A DNA stretch of 11,521 nucleotides from the NCBI GenBank assembly GCA_000435615.1, contig FR882008.1, forward strand, positions 56,606 to 68,126, read 5' to 3'. The notes beneath the pieces are model-generated. The model was not told the origin of the DNA. It did not search any database and saw only the letters and a list, made by a program, of their open reading frames with translations. Position 1 is the first letter of the stretch. Every line of letters starts with the position of its first letter. The DNA comes from Firmicutes bacterium CAG:238 (lineage in GTDB: Bacteria > Bacillota > Clostridia > Peptostreptococcales > Anaerovoracaceae). The position numbers and the translations under genes were made by a program. Below, piece after piece: positions 1 to 6,871 of the stretch.

Positions 1-1097
1 ACCGCTCTCTCCTGTTCGAGGAGTGTTGTAAGTTTTTTTATCTCTTCGAGGTCTTCGCTTCCGCTCAACACGGCTCTGGAAAGCCTGCTCCCCAAATCTT
101 TAAGCGACTCGTCGATTTCCTCGATTCTCGGAAGTTTTTCGTAAACCTCTCTTTTGGCTTCTTGTGCCTTTCTCTCGGCGTCATGCCGCAAAAAATCGTA
201 GTAACTGTTTAAATCCGTCTGGCTGACGGTTGTTTTCCTGTTAACATCTCTTCCGAAGGAATCTGCCTCCTTCTGCCAGTTTTCCAAAATCTTGTTTACA
301 TAATTCACATTGGGATTCTGTATCCCAACGGTTTTCTGACATGCATCGAGAATTCTCTCAAGAGAAAATCCCATTTCATCAAACCATTTATCTATAATTT
401 TCCTTTCCCCGTCGGTTGCCATTCTTCCCACAACACCCAGGGAGTTCAGAATCCGCTTGTAATCACCGTATCTGCGGCTTGTCTCCTCTATATATTCGTC
501 GGCCTGCTCCGCCGTCGTAATGCCTTTTTTCGCCCATTCACGTATAACGGCACCGATATATTTCAGCTGTGTCTTTTTTTTCTCATAGCAATATTCAAAT
601 GCTTTTTGAATCAGTCCCGGTCCTGCCGGCATCTCGCTATGCCATGAGGCAATTTCCTGCATTTCCTTTGGTGATACCGGTTGACCCTTTAAATTCTCCA
701 CAAAATCAAAGATTTCTCTCAACGCATCCTCACAAAGTGCGTCTGAAGACTTTGAAGCTTTCTGCGGCGTTTCAAGGGAGCCTGCGTACATGAGTTCACG
801 CAGATTTACGAATGTAATGCCGTAATCAAGCCCGGCATCACTTCTCATTTCTCTTTTTACAACGCCCATTCTTTCCCAGTACTTCCATGCAAGGTCAACA
901 TCACTGTCCTTAAGTCCAAGCTGCACCGCAAGTCCGTGATGGGTTATTTCCGTCTGCTGTTTCGCATAAAGCAGCGCATACAGATAGACCTTAACATAAT
1001 CTCCGGGGGCTTGAGGCAGATATTCATTTATAAAAATGTTTTCCACTTCCGTCGCCAAAAGATAGAAATCTTTAATCCTTTCGGTTTTAAAGTTCAT
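1..1097 (-). CDS. DnaD-domain replication initiation protein, apparently continuing into a DnaC/DnaI-like helicase loader (partial, C-terminus off the window)
   Basis: This frame is open from an ATG at 1097 to the window edge: 365 codons and no stop. Residues about 20-105 look like the winged-helix N-terminal domain of DnaD/DnaB-type primosome proteins. Residues about 125-200 and 205-280 look like two successive DnaD (DDBH2) helical domains, the second with the typical G-x-x-N-x-N-Y-x-x-K-I-L-x-x-W pattern near 258-274. Such proteins help load the replicative helicase at oriC. The start is supported by GAGGG six bases upstream. From about residue 293 the chain becomes charged and helical, and REVYEKLPRIEEID (316-329) followed by G-x-x-L-S-R-A-V-L-S-G matches, from memory, the N-terminal segment of clostridial DnaC/DnaI helicase loaders, usually a separate downstream gene. 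No in-frame ATG occurs at that boundary, so a fusion is inferred. DnaD identity is firm; the fusion and the presence of an AAA+ domain beyond the edge are not shown here. Confidence 0.85.
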   Translation of the reverse strand, partial: MNFKTERIKDFYLLATEVENIFINEYLPQAPGDYVKVYLYALLYAKQQTEITHHGLAVQLGLKDSDVDLAWKYWERMGVVKREMRSDAGLDYGITFVNLRELMYAGSLETPQKASKSSDALCEDALREIFDFVENLKGQPVSPKEMQEIASWHSEMPAGPGLIQKAFEYCYEKKKTQLKYIGAVIREWAKKGITTAEQADEYIEETSRRYGDYKRILNSLGVVGRMATDGERKIIDKWFDEMGFSLERILDACQKTVGIQNPNVNYVNKILENWQKEADSFGRDVNRKTTVSQTDLNSYYDFLRHDAERKAQEAKREVYEKLPRIEEIDESLKDLGSRLSRAVLSGSEDLEEIKKLTTLLEQERA

Positions 1098-1136
1098 ATT
1101 TCCCTCGTTTCATCACGCAAAACGTGCATGCTCCGC

Positions 1137-2453
1137 TTAGAGTGCTTTGTCGCTGAACTTGGTGTATCTTGATACCCACGTCAGCTCAATCTTCCCTGTC
1201 GGGCCGCTCCTGTGTTTTGCTATATTGATTTCGCAAACTCCCGGTGTCTCCGTATCCGGGTTATAATAATCGTCTCTGTACAGGAAAATTACAATGTCCG
1301 CATCCTGTTCTATGGAACCGGATTCCCTGAGGTCAGACAAAATAGGACGCTTGTCCGGTCTCTGTTCCGGTGCTCGGGAAAGCTGTGAAAGCACAATTAC
1401 CGGGCAGTCCATTTCTCTTGCCAAAAGTTTGAGGTTTCTTGAAATTGCACTGATTTCCTGCTGCCGGCTGTCTGCCTTTCCGTCAAATTTCATGAGCTGA
1501 AGATAGTCCACAACCACAAGGTCAAGGCCTTGTTCGGCTTTGAGTCTTCTGCATTTGTTTCTCATTTCCATCAGCGATATTCCCGGCGTGTCGTCAATGA
1601 CGATTTTGGTGTCGTTGAGATCGTTTGCTGCCATGGAAATTCTGTCCCAGTCAACTCTTTCCAAATCTCCCTGTTTCAGCTTCTGCATTTCAACTCTCGC
1701 CTGCATTGCAAGAAGTCTTTGACCGAGCTGTTCTTTTGCCATTTCCAAACTGAAAATAATAACCGATGAGCCTGCCTTGACAGCACTTTGCTGTGCGATG
1801 TTGAGAGCGAGGGCGGTCTTACCCATAGCCGGTCTTGCTGCGACAATAATCAGATCCGACCGTTGAAGGCCGCTTGTTTTTTCGTCGAGCTCTTTGAATC
1901 CCGTAGGTATACCCACTATTTTATTCTTGTTTTTTGAAGCTTCATCGATGATTTTGAGGTTTTCAAGTAAAACTTCTTGAATTTTGGCGTAATCGTTCTT
2001 CTGCCTCTTCTGAGCGATACTGAAAATTCCACTCTCCGCATAGTCCAGAATCTCACTTGCATCCATCTTCGCTTCGTAGCCTTTATTCGTGATGTCTTCG
2101 GTCGTTCTTATCATCTGGCGAAGAGTTGCTTTCTCTGCAACAATCTTCGCGTACTCCGCACCGTTTGCCGTTGAAGGAACATCTGCCGTGAGTGTGGCTA
2201 TGTATGCCCGTCCGCCGACCATATCCAATGCTTTTCTTCTCTTCAGTTCTTCACATACCGTGAGGACATCGACCGGTGAATTTTCTCGGTATAAGTCCCA
2301 AATTGCACGAAAAATCTCTCTGTGATTCTCATTATAAAAATCTTCTTCCTTCACTTCTTCAAGAATATCCGAAAGAATGTTTTTGTCCAGCATGGCTGCA
2401 CCCAAAGCGGATCTTTCCGCTTCGGCGTTATGCGGCGGGATTCTGTCAATCAT
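1137..2453 (-). CDS. dnaB: Replicative DNA helicase DnaB (DnaC in Bacillus nomenclature)
   Basis: Hexameric 5'-3' helicase that unwinds DNA ahead of the replisome and recruits primase. The 438-residue length fits the family. Residues 1-105 are the N-terminal helical domain, beginning IPPHNAEAERSALGAAML. Residues about 180-435 are the RecA-like ATPase: GIPTGFKELD (181-190), Walker A ARPAMGKT (206-213), Walker B LVVVDYLQLM (312-321), the SQLSR segment (356-360), DLRESGSIEQDAD (374-386), and the AKHRSGPTG arginine-finger loop (412-420). The motifs are contiguous, so there is no intein, a common insertion in this gene. The ATG at 2453 is preceded by an AGGAGAAGAGG purine tract and lies 14 nt after rplI. 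The order gdpP-rplI-dnaB is common in Bacillota. The DnaD-domain gene follows 39 nt later, so helicase and loading factors are probably co-expressed. Confidence 0.97.
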   Translation of the reverse strand: MIDRIPPHNAEAERSALGAAMLDKNILSDILEEVKEEDFYNENHREIFRAIWDLYRENSPVDVLTVCEELKRRKALDMVGGRAYIATLTADVPSTANGAEYAKIVAEKATLRQMIRTTEDITNKGYEAKMDASEILDYAESGIFSIAQKRQKNDYAKIQEVLLENLKIIDEASKNKNKIVGIPTGFKELDEKTSGLQRSDLIIVAARPAMGKTALALNIAQQSAVKAGSSVIIFSLEMAKEQLGQRLLAMQARVEMQKLKQGDLERVDWDRISMAANDLNDTKIVIDDTPGISLMEMRNKCRRLKAEQGLDLVVVDYLQLMKFDGKADSRQQEISAISRNLKLLAREMDCPVIVLSQLSRAPEQRPDKRPILSDLRESGSIEQDADIVIFLYRDDYYNPDTETPGVCEINIAKHRSGPTGKIELTWVSRYTKFSDKAL

Positions 2454-2467
2454 GCCTCTTCTCCTAA

Positions 2468-2914
2468 CTATTGAGCGTTTACTACAACTTTGAGTTTTGC
2501 GTTTACATCTGTGTAAAGTTTTATTTCAACCGTCATCTCGCCGGTCTGCTTAATCGGGCTGTCGAGCAGAATTTTTTTCTTGTCAACGGTAATGTTGTGC
2601 TGTGCTTTAAGAGCATCTGCAATATCCTTTGATGTGATGGAGCCGAAAATTCTGCCGCCTTCTCCGGCTTTTGTTTTGATTTCAACGCTGACTTTCCCGA
2701 TTTTTTCCGCTGTCTGCTGTGCTGCAGCCTTCTCCTCGGCTTTCTTTTCGGCAGCGATTGCTTTCTGTTTTTTAAGACTTCTTATGTTGCCTTCCGTTGC
2801 TTCCGTTGCATAGCCTTTCGGAAGGAGCATGTTTCTTGCGTATCCGTCGCTTACGTTAACAACATCGCCGGCCTTGCCGGTCCCCTTTATATCTCTATTC
2901 AAAATTACTATCAT
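2468..2914 (-). CDS. rplI: 50S ribosomal protein L9
   Basis: Structural protein of the large ribosomal subunit that binds 23S rRNA near the L1 stalk base and helps maintain reading frame. Its 148 residues are the normal full length. The N-terminal RNA-binding domain carries the family signature: GTGKAGDVVNVSDGYARNML at 11-30, then LPKGYATEAT to residue 40. A long charged, alanine/lysine-rich connecting helix follows (about 41-75), then the globular C-terminal domain with GRIFGSIT (87-94). The start codon lies inside the 3' end of gdpP (20-nt overlap), with a strong GGAGGT eight bases upstream, so translation is probably coupled to gdpP. Unlike in many bacteria, rpsF, ssb and rpsR are not adjacent. 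No unusual residues are visible. Confidence 0.98.
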   Translation of the reverse strand: MIVILNRDIKGTGKAGDVVNVSDGYARNMLLPKGYATEATEGNIRSLKKQKAIAAEKKAEEKAAAQQTAEKIGKVSVEIKTKAGEGGRIFGSITSKDIADALKAQHNITVDKKKILLDSPIKQTGEMTVEIKLYTDVNAKLKVVVNAQ

Positions 2915-4670
2915 CTTTCTTTACCTCCATTATCTCCATAATTTTCTGTACAGTTTCCTGTATGGAATCTTCTACTTGCGCGGCGGCCGTTGTAAGATGT
3001 CCGCCTCCACCGAATTTTTCCATTATGAGCTGTACATTCACATCGCCAAGTGACCTTGCACTGATTACTGTCTTCTCGTCAATATTTCGTCCTACAACAA
3101 AGGATGCTTTCACATCTCTTATTGTCAAAAGCTGGTCTGCAACCTGTGCACATATGAGCTGTGCGTCCGTCTTGACCTGCGGGCACGTGGTGATTGCCAC
3201 CCCGCCGTCAAATACCTGCGTCTCTGCAACTGCACGGGCACGGATTCTTATGTTTGAAATATCTTCCTGGAAGAAACGCTTTACTTCCGTAGGATCGGCG
3301 CCCTGCCTTCTGAGCCATGCCGCCGCCTCGAACGTTCTCACTCCCGTTTTCACCGCAAACCCGTTGGTATCCACCGTCATTCCTGCAAGAAGTGCTTCAG
3401 CCTCAAGTTTCGCAAGGCTTTTCTTTTTGCTCATGTACTGCAGGATTTCCGCAACCAGTTCGGACGCGGAGGATGCATACGATTCCATATAAGCAAGCAC
3501 CGGATTTTCTATAAATTCTTCAACTTTTCTGTGATGGTCGATAACCACAACCTTCTCGCAGATATCTAAGAGCTTCGGGCACTGGACAAGGCTCGGTCTA
3601 TGTGTGTCCACAACGATCAGCAGGCTGTCAGGCTCCGCCAGCGTAAGTGCTTTTTCGGATGAAAGGAATCTATATTCATCGCTTTCCTTTGCCTGTTTGA
3701 AAATGGCATGAAGTGATTCATTGTATTCGTCAATTACGATATACGGCTCCTTCTCAGAAAGAGCGCACAGTCTTGATATTCCCAAAGCTGCACCGAAGCT
3801 GTCCATATCCGGATTATCATGGCCCATGATAAATATTTTCTTTGACTGTTCAATGAGCTGTTTCAGCGCATGTCCTACAATTCTCGATTTGCCCTTGTTG
3901 CTTTTCTCAACCGTCTGAAGCTTGCCGCCGTAATATTCTATTTTGATGTTTCTCTTTATTACCGCTTGATCTCCGCCTCTTCCGAGAGCAAGGTCAAGTG
4001 CGGTATCCGCATAGGATTCCGATTGCGCCATATTTCTGCCGCCAACCCCTACGCCTATGCTGAGACTCGCAGGAAAATCTGCACCTGTTTCGAGGTTCCT
4101 CACCTCATCCAAAAGGTCAAACTTCGCCGCAATAATCTTCTCAAGATGCTGCTGCTCGAACCATACGACATACAAACTGCTTTTTACTCGTATTACCGAA
4201 GCATCCATCTTTGCTGCCCATTTTCGTATAATTCCGTCAATCTGGCTCGAAAGCGCAAGTCTTGGAACAGGACCTGTGCTGTCTATGAGTTCGTCATAGT
4301 TGTCCAGCTGTATCTTGGCAACACATGGTTTTTCATTATTGTACCTGTCCTTCAAATCTTCAAGATTCGTTACATCGCTGAAAAACACAGCAAGCCCGTC
4401 CTCATCATCTTCCGTAAGTTTCTTCGCAGAAATTCGGAAGGTTTTGTCGTTTCTCTTTATTAAAGGATGTGTACCACCTGCGGCTGACTCATAAAGTTCA
4501 CTCAGCTTTATTCCGGTAAGTGCAAAGATATCGCCTTCGAGTATTTCGTCGTAGACAAACACTTCGTTTATTCTGGCGCTTGCTCCGGTAACCTTTCCCT
4601 GAGCATTTATAAAACATGCCGGAAGGGGGATATATTCCAATATGGAATTGTCTGTCTTTCCTTTTACCAT
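2895..4670 (-). CDS. gdpP: GdpP/YybT-type cyclic-di-AMP phosphodiesterase (PAS - degenerate GGDEF - DHH/DHHA1), lacking the N-terminal membrane helices
   Basis: Predicted to hydrolyse cyclic-di-AMP, a messenger governing potassium, osmotic and cell-wall homeostasis. Residues about 10-105 form a PAS-like domain (LEYIPLPACFINAQGKVTGA onward). Residues about 113-245 are a degenerate GGDEF domain, with SSLYVVW where the signature would be and SLSIGVGVGG at 202-211. The DHH catalytic domain has MGHDNPDMDS (282-291), DTH (355-357), DHH (378-380) and GMTVDT (430-435). DHHA1 ends with GGGGH (554-558). All expected metal ligands appear present. The family normally starts with two transmembrane helices (about 650 residues in total); this protein has 591 and begins directly at the PAS domain, so it should be cytosolic. 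The ATG at 4670 is chosen over an in-frame TTG at 4694 because AAAGAGG sits seven bases upstream; even the longer start adds no hydrophobic segment. It lies 37 nt after trpS and overlaps rplI. Confidence 0.93.
   Translation of the reverse strand: MVKGKTDNSILEYIPLPACFINAQGKVTGASARINEVFVYDEILEGDIFALTGIKLSELYESAAGGTHPLIKRNDKTFRISAKKLTEDDEDGLAVFFSDVTNLEDLKDRYNNEKPCVAKIQLDNYDELIDSTGPVPRLALSSQIDGIIRKWAAKMDASVIRVKSSLYVVWFEQQHLEKIIAAKFDLLDEVRNLETGADFPASLSIGVGVGGRNMAQSESYADTALDLALGRGGDQAVIKRNIKIEYYGGKLQTVEKSNKGKSRIVGHALKQLIEQSKKIFIMGHDNPDMDSFGAALGISRLCALSEKEPYIVIDEYNESLHAIFKQAKESDEYRFLSSEKALTLAEPDSLLIVVDTHRPSLVQCPKLLDICEKVVVIDHHRKVEEFIENPVLAYMESYASSASELVAEILQYMSKKKSLAKLEAEALLAGMTVDTNGFAVKTGVRTFEAAAWLRRQGADPTEVKRFFQEDISNIRIRARAVAETQVFDGGVAITTCPQVKTDAQLICAQVADQLLTIRDVKASFVVGRNIDEKTVISARSLGDVNVQLIMEKFGGGGHLTTAAAQVEDSIQETVQKIMEIMEVKKDDSNFE
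2923..2928 (-). promoter_or_regulatory. Ribosome binding site of rplI embedded in gdpP
   Basis: GGAGGT eight bases before the rplI ATG at 2914, wholly within the last codons of gdpP. It allows L9 to be made at a higher rate than the enzyme upstream despite the 20-nt overlap. Confidence 0.8.
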
Positions 4671-4677
4671 ATTAAAA

Positions 4678-4684
4678 CCTCTTT
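4678..4684 (-). promoter_or_regulatory. Ribosome binding site deciding the gdpP start
   Basis: AAAGAGG lies seven bases before the ATG at 4670 and would fall inside the coding region if the upstream TTG at 4694 were used. It therefore supports the shorter 591-residue protein. Confidence 0.75.
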
Positions 4685-4707
4685 GCAAAAACAATAAAAT
4701 GTCCTGA

Positions 4708-5691
4708 CTACTCGATTCCCAGTCCGAAGTTTTTCCTTACTCTTTTCATTGTTTCCTGTGCGATGGCATCTGCTTTCTGTGCACCGTCGTTTAAAATCTC
4801 AATCAGTTCCTTGGATTCTCTGATTTCTTGATACCTCTGCTTAATCGGAGCAAGTGCATCTATGGTAACTTCAACTAAATCTTTTTTGAAGTCTCCATAC
4901 CCTTTTCCTTCGTACATGGTTTCAAGTTCTGCAACCGTTTTTTCGGAAAGTGCACTGTAAATATTCAGAAGGTTGCTGATTCCCGGCTTATTTTCCGCAT
5001 CGAATTTTACGATTCCATCCGAGTCCGTAGTTGCCTTCATAATGGATTTCTTGATTTTCGAAGGTTCGTCCAAAAGGGAAATCCGGCTGTGAATATTTTC
5101 TGCCGACTTGGACATCTTAGATGTCGGATCGTCGAGAGCCATGATTCTTGCTCCTTCCTTCATAAACCTGCCGTCAGGAACCACGAATGTTTTTCCGTAA
5201 TGGTGGTTTACTCTGATTGCAAGGTCGCGCGTGAGCTCAATATGCTGCTTTTGGTCGTTTCCTACCGGAACAACATCTGTATCGTAAAGCAGAATGTCCG
5301 CTGCCATCAGCGTTGGATATGTCAGAAGTCCCGCTCCCACGGATTCCTTTCCCTGGCTCTTTGCCTTGAACTGTGTCATTCGGAAAAGTTCACCTGTATT
5401 TGCACAGCATGTAAGTATCCAGCCAAGTTCGGCATGTCCGCTTACTTGTGACTGTACGAAAATGATGGACTTTTTCGGGTCAAGACCAACGGCCAAATAA
5501 AGTGCCGCCACATCCAAAATATGCTTCTTCAATTCCTTGGGGTCTTGCGGAACTGTGATTGCATGTTCGTCCACAATACAATAAATACACTCATTGTCTT
5601 CCTGAAGTTCGACGAATTGCTTCAGTGCGCCGAGGTAATTTCCAAGATGTATGTTTCCTGTCGGCTGTACGCCCGAAAAAACTCTTTTCAT
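4708..5691 (-). CDS. trpS: Tryptophan--tRNA ligase (TrpRS)
   Basis: Class I aminoacyl-tRNA synthetase that charges tRNA-Trp with tryptophan using ATP. The 327-residue length is typical of bacterial TrpRS. The HIGH-type motif appears as GNIHLGNYLGALK (12-24), the KMSKS loop as SKMSKS (191-196), and family blocks YPTLMAADILLY (125-136) and VGNDQKQHIELTRD (143-156) are intact. The C-terminal helical anticodon-binding region follows from about 200. Its ATG overlaps the sigma-factor stop codon by four bases (ATGA), with AAGGAG inside the sigma gene's end as ribosome binding site, so translation is likely coupled. In many Bacillota trpS has a T-box riboswitch leader responding to uncharged tRNA-Trp; there is no space for one here. 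Association with a stress sigma factor is not a standard arrangement. Confidence 0.97.
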   Translation of the reverse strand: MKRVFSGVQPTGNIHLGNYLGALKQFVELQEDNECIYCIVDEHAITVPQDPKELKKHILDVAALYLAVGLDPKKSIIFVQSQVSGHAELGWILTCCANTGELFRMTQFKAKSQGKESVGAGLLTYPTLMAADILLYDTDVVPVGNDQKQHIELTRDLAIRVNHHYGKTFVVPDGRFMKEGARIMALDDPTSKMSKSAENIHSRISLLDEPSKIKKSIMKATTDSDGIVKFDAENKPGISNLLNIYSALSEKTVAELETMYEGKGYGDFKKDLVEVTIDALAPIKQRYQEIRESKELIEILNDGAQKADAIAQETMKRVRKNFGLGIE

Positions 5692-6434
5692 TTCTTTAAC
5701 TCCTTTTTAAAACTTTCAATGATTGCCTTTTCGGCGCGTGAAACCGTCATCTGCGATACACCTAGCTTGGAAGCAATCTCGCTTTGTGATTTATTGAGAA
5801 TAAATCTTTGTTTGAATATATACTTGTAAGTGTCGCTGAAATTTTTCAGCACATTGTTTATGATTTCGCCGAGTTCGACTCTTTCAAATCCATTATCCTC
5901 GAATCCTATATATTTTTCGAGGGCTGCGGCATCGGCCTCCTCGTCGGAGGTTGTGGCCGGACTGTCAAGCGAGTATGTTCCGTAAGCTTTCGCACTCTCC
6001 ATCGCCTGGATAATCTGTTCGTGCGTGAGTCCCGTAATTTCCGATATTTCTTCAACCGTAGGCACTCTTCCCAATTTTCCGGTAAGCTTTTCCTTCGCCT
6101 CTTGTACTTTTCCCGCATTTTCTTTCATTCTGCGAGGAACCTTGAGGCTCCATTCCTTATCCCGGAAGTATTTCTTAATTTCACCTAAAATTGTAGGTGT
6201 GGCAAAGCTTTGGAATTCATATCCTTTCGTTGGGTCGAATCTTTCGACAGCAGAAACAAGAGCCATGGCGCCTACTTGATATAAATCATCATAATCCACA
6301 CCTTTGCCCAGATATTTTCTTATTAAAATGTCTACAATGTACAGATTTTCTTCGACAATTCTGTTTCTGAGTTCAATCGTCGGATTTTCTGCGTATTCTT
6401 TTAATAATTCCGATGTCGTCTGCTTCTGCTGCAT
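5688..6434 (-). CDS. sigB: SigB-type (SigB/SigF/SigG family) RNA polymerase sigma factor
   Basis: Alternative sigma-70-family factor that directs RNA polymerase to a stress or developmental regulon. Its 248 residues cover regions 2, 3 and 4 but not region 1.1. Region 2 includes VDYDDLYQVGAMALVSAVER (46-65) and FATPTILGEIKKYFRDKEWS (77-96), followed by VPRRMKE (99-105). Region 3 lies at about 107-150. Region 4 has the helix-turn-helix KSQSEIASKLGVSQMTVSRA (215-234). The RDK-x-W-S-x-x-VPRR-x-KE segment and the region 4 sequence resemble Bacillus SigB more than SpoIIAC (SigF), whose segment lacks the tryptophan and VPRR; this comparison is from memory. The start shares one base with the anti-sigma stop (TAATG), the coupling expected for a sigma/anti-sigma pair, and AGAGG precedes it. 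The family is certain; the regulon is unknown and no matching promoter was recognised in the window. Confidence 0.93.
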   Translation of the reverse strand: MQQKQTTSELLKEYAENPTIELRNRIVEENLYIVDILIRKYLGKGVDYDDLYQVGAMALVSAVERFDPTKGYEFQSFATPTILGEIKKYFRDKEWSLKVPRRMKENAGKVQEAKEKLTGKLGRVPTVEEISEITGLTHEQIIQAMESAKAYGTYSLDSPATTSDEEADAAALEKYIGFEDNGFERVELGEIINNVLKNFSDTYKYIFKQRFILNKSQSEIASKLGVSQMTVSRAEKAIIESFKKELKK

Positions 6435-6835
6435 TATTTCCTCTTCACCATTTTAATTGTTTTCTTGCCGCTCGAATTGTCCAGCAATTCAACTTCGTTC
6501 ATAAGAGTCTTTATCAAAAAAACTCCGATATCCCCTTCATTCGGGCAGTCCATGCATTTCATGGAAAATTCCTTGGATGCATCCGTCGAACCTGTATCCG
6601 TCACATAAATCTCCAAAAGATTCTCATCGCTGACACATTCGAGAGTGTATTCTGTGGTAACACCTTCTTTTCCGTGACAGGAAATATTCTTGCACGCCTG
6701 TCCTACGGCTGTTTTAATGTCTTCGATTTCTTCAACATTAAACCCGGATGTATCGGCAATCGAACCGATTGCCAGTCTTACCATTGTCAGATATTCAGGT
6801 TTGCCCGGAATGGTAAACTTTACTTTGTCTGCCAT
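6434..6835 (-). CDS. rsbW: RsbW/SpoIIAB-like anti-sigma factor (GHKL ATPase fold) with altered N-box
   Basis: Predicted to hold the downstream sigma factor inactive. RsbW-family proteins bind ATP and switch partner by phosphorylating an RsbV/SpoIIAA-type antagonist. The 133 residues show the GHKL elements: N-box region EDIKTAVGQACKNISCHG (38-55), D-x-G box VTDTGS (78-83), and G2 region GDIGVFLIKTLMNEVEL (101-117). The N-box of kinases in this family reads E-A-x-x-N; here it is Q46-A-C-K-N50 (codon CAG), so the catalytic-base Glu is replaced while the Mg-binding Asn is kept. There are five cysteines: C48, C53, C67, C94 and C97, the last two forming CxxC in the ATP-lid region. The ATG at 6835 is preferred to a TTG at 6844 because AAGGAGG lies 11 bases before the ATG and only about 2 before the TTG. 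No rsbV or phosphatase gene lies in the window. Confidence 0.88.
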   Translation of the reverse strand: MADKVKFTIPGKPEYLTMVRLAIGSIADTSGFNVEEIEDIKTAVGQACKNISCHGKEGVTTEYTLECVSDENLLEIYVTDTGSTDASKEFSMKCMDCPNEGDIGVFLIKTLMNEVELLDNSSGKKTIKMVKRK

Positions 6836-6846
6836 GCCTATCAAAA

Positions 6847-6853
6847 CCTCCTT
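6847..6853 (-). promoter_or_regulatory. Ribosome binding site deciding the anti-sigma factor start
   Basis: AAGGAGG lies 11 bases before the ATG at 6835. The in-frame TTG at 6844 would leave only about two bases of spacing, so the ATG is the likely start. Confidence 0.75.
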
Positions 6854-6871
6854 CCTGTTTCTCTAGATGAT

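Noticed and set aside
1114..1126. Small hairpin (CACG/CGTG) between dnaB and the DnaD-domain gene
   Set aside because: Only four perfect pairs with a five-base loop and no T-run after it on the minus strand; not a credible terminator.
1814..1836. Intein check at the Walker A site of dnaB
   Set aside because: The P-loop and neighbouring motifs are contiguous and the protein is of normal length, so no intein is present.
2962..3492. Plus-strand open frame (176 codons) opposite the DHH domain of gdpP
   Set aside because: Low-complexity Ser/Ala/Thr-rich translation, typical of the antisense frame of a codon-biased gene; no family motif.
3870..4463. Long plus-strand open frame (197 codons) opposite gdpP
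   Set aside because: It is wholly antisense to a well-supported gene, has no recognisable domain, an odd composition rich in Tyr/Phe/Ser, and no convincing ribosome binding site.
4671..4694. Alternative TTG start extending gdpP by eight residues
   Set aside because: The AAAGAGG ribosome binding site falls inside this extension and is correctly spaced for the ATG at 4670.
6836..6844. Alternative TTG start extending the anti-sigma factor by three residues
   Set aside because: Spacing from AAGGAGG to the TTG is only about two bases; the downstream ATG is better placed.
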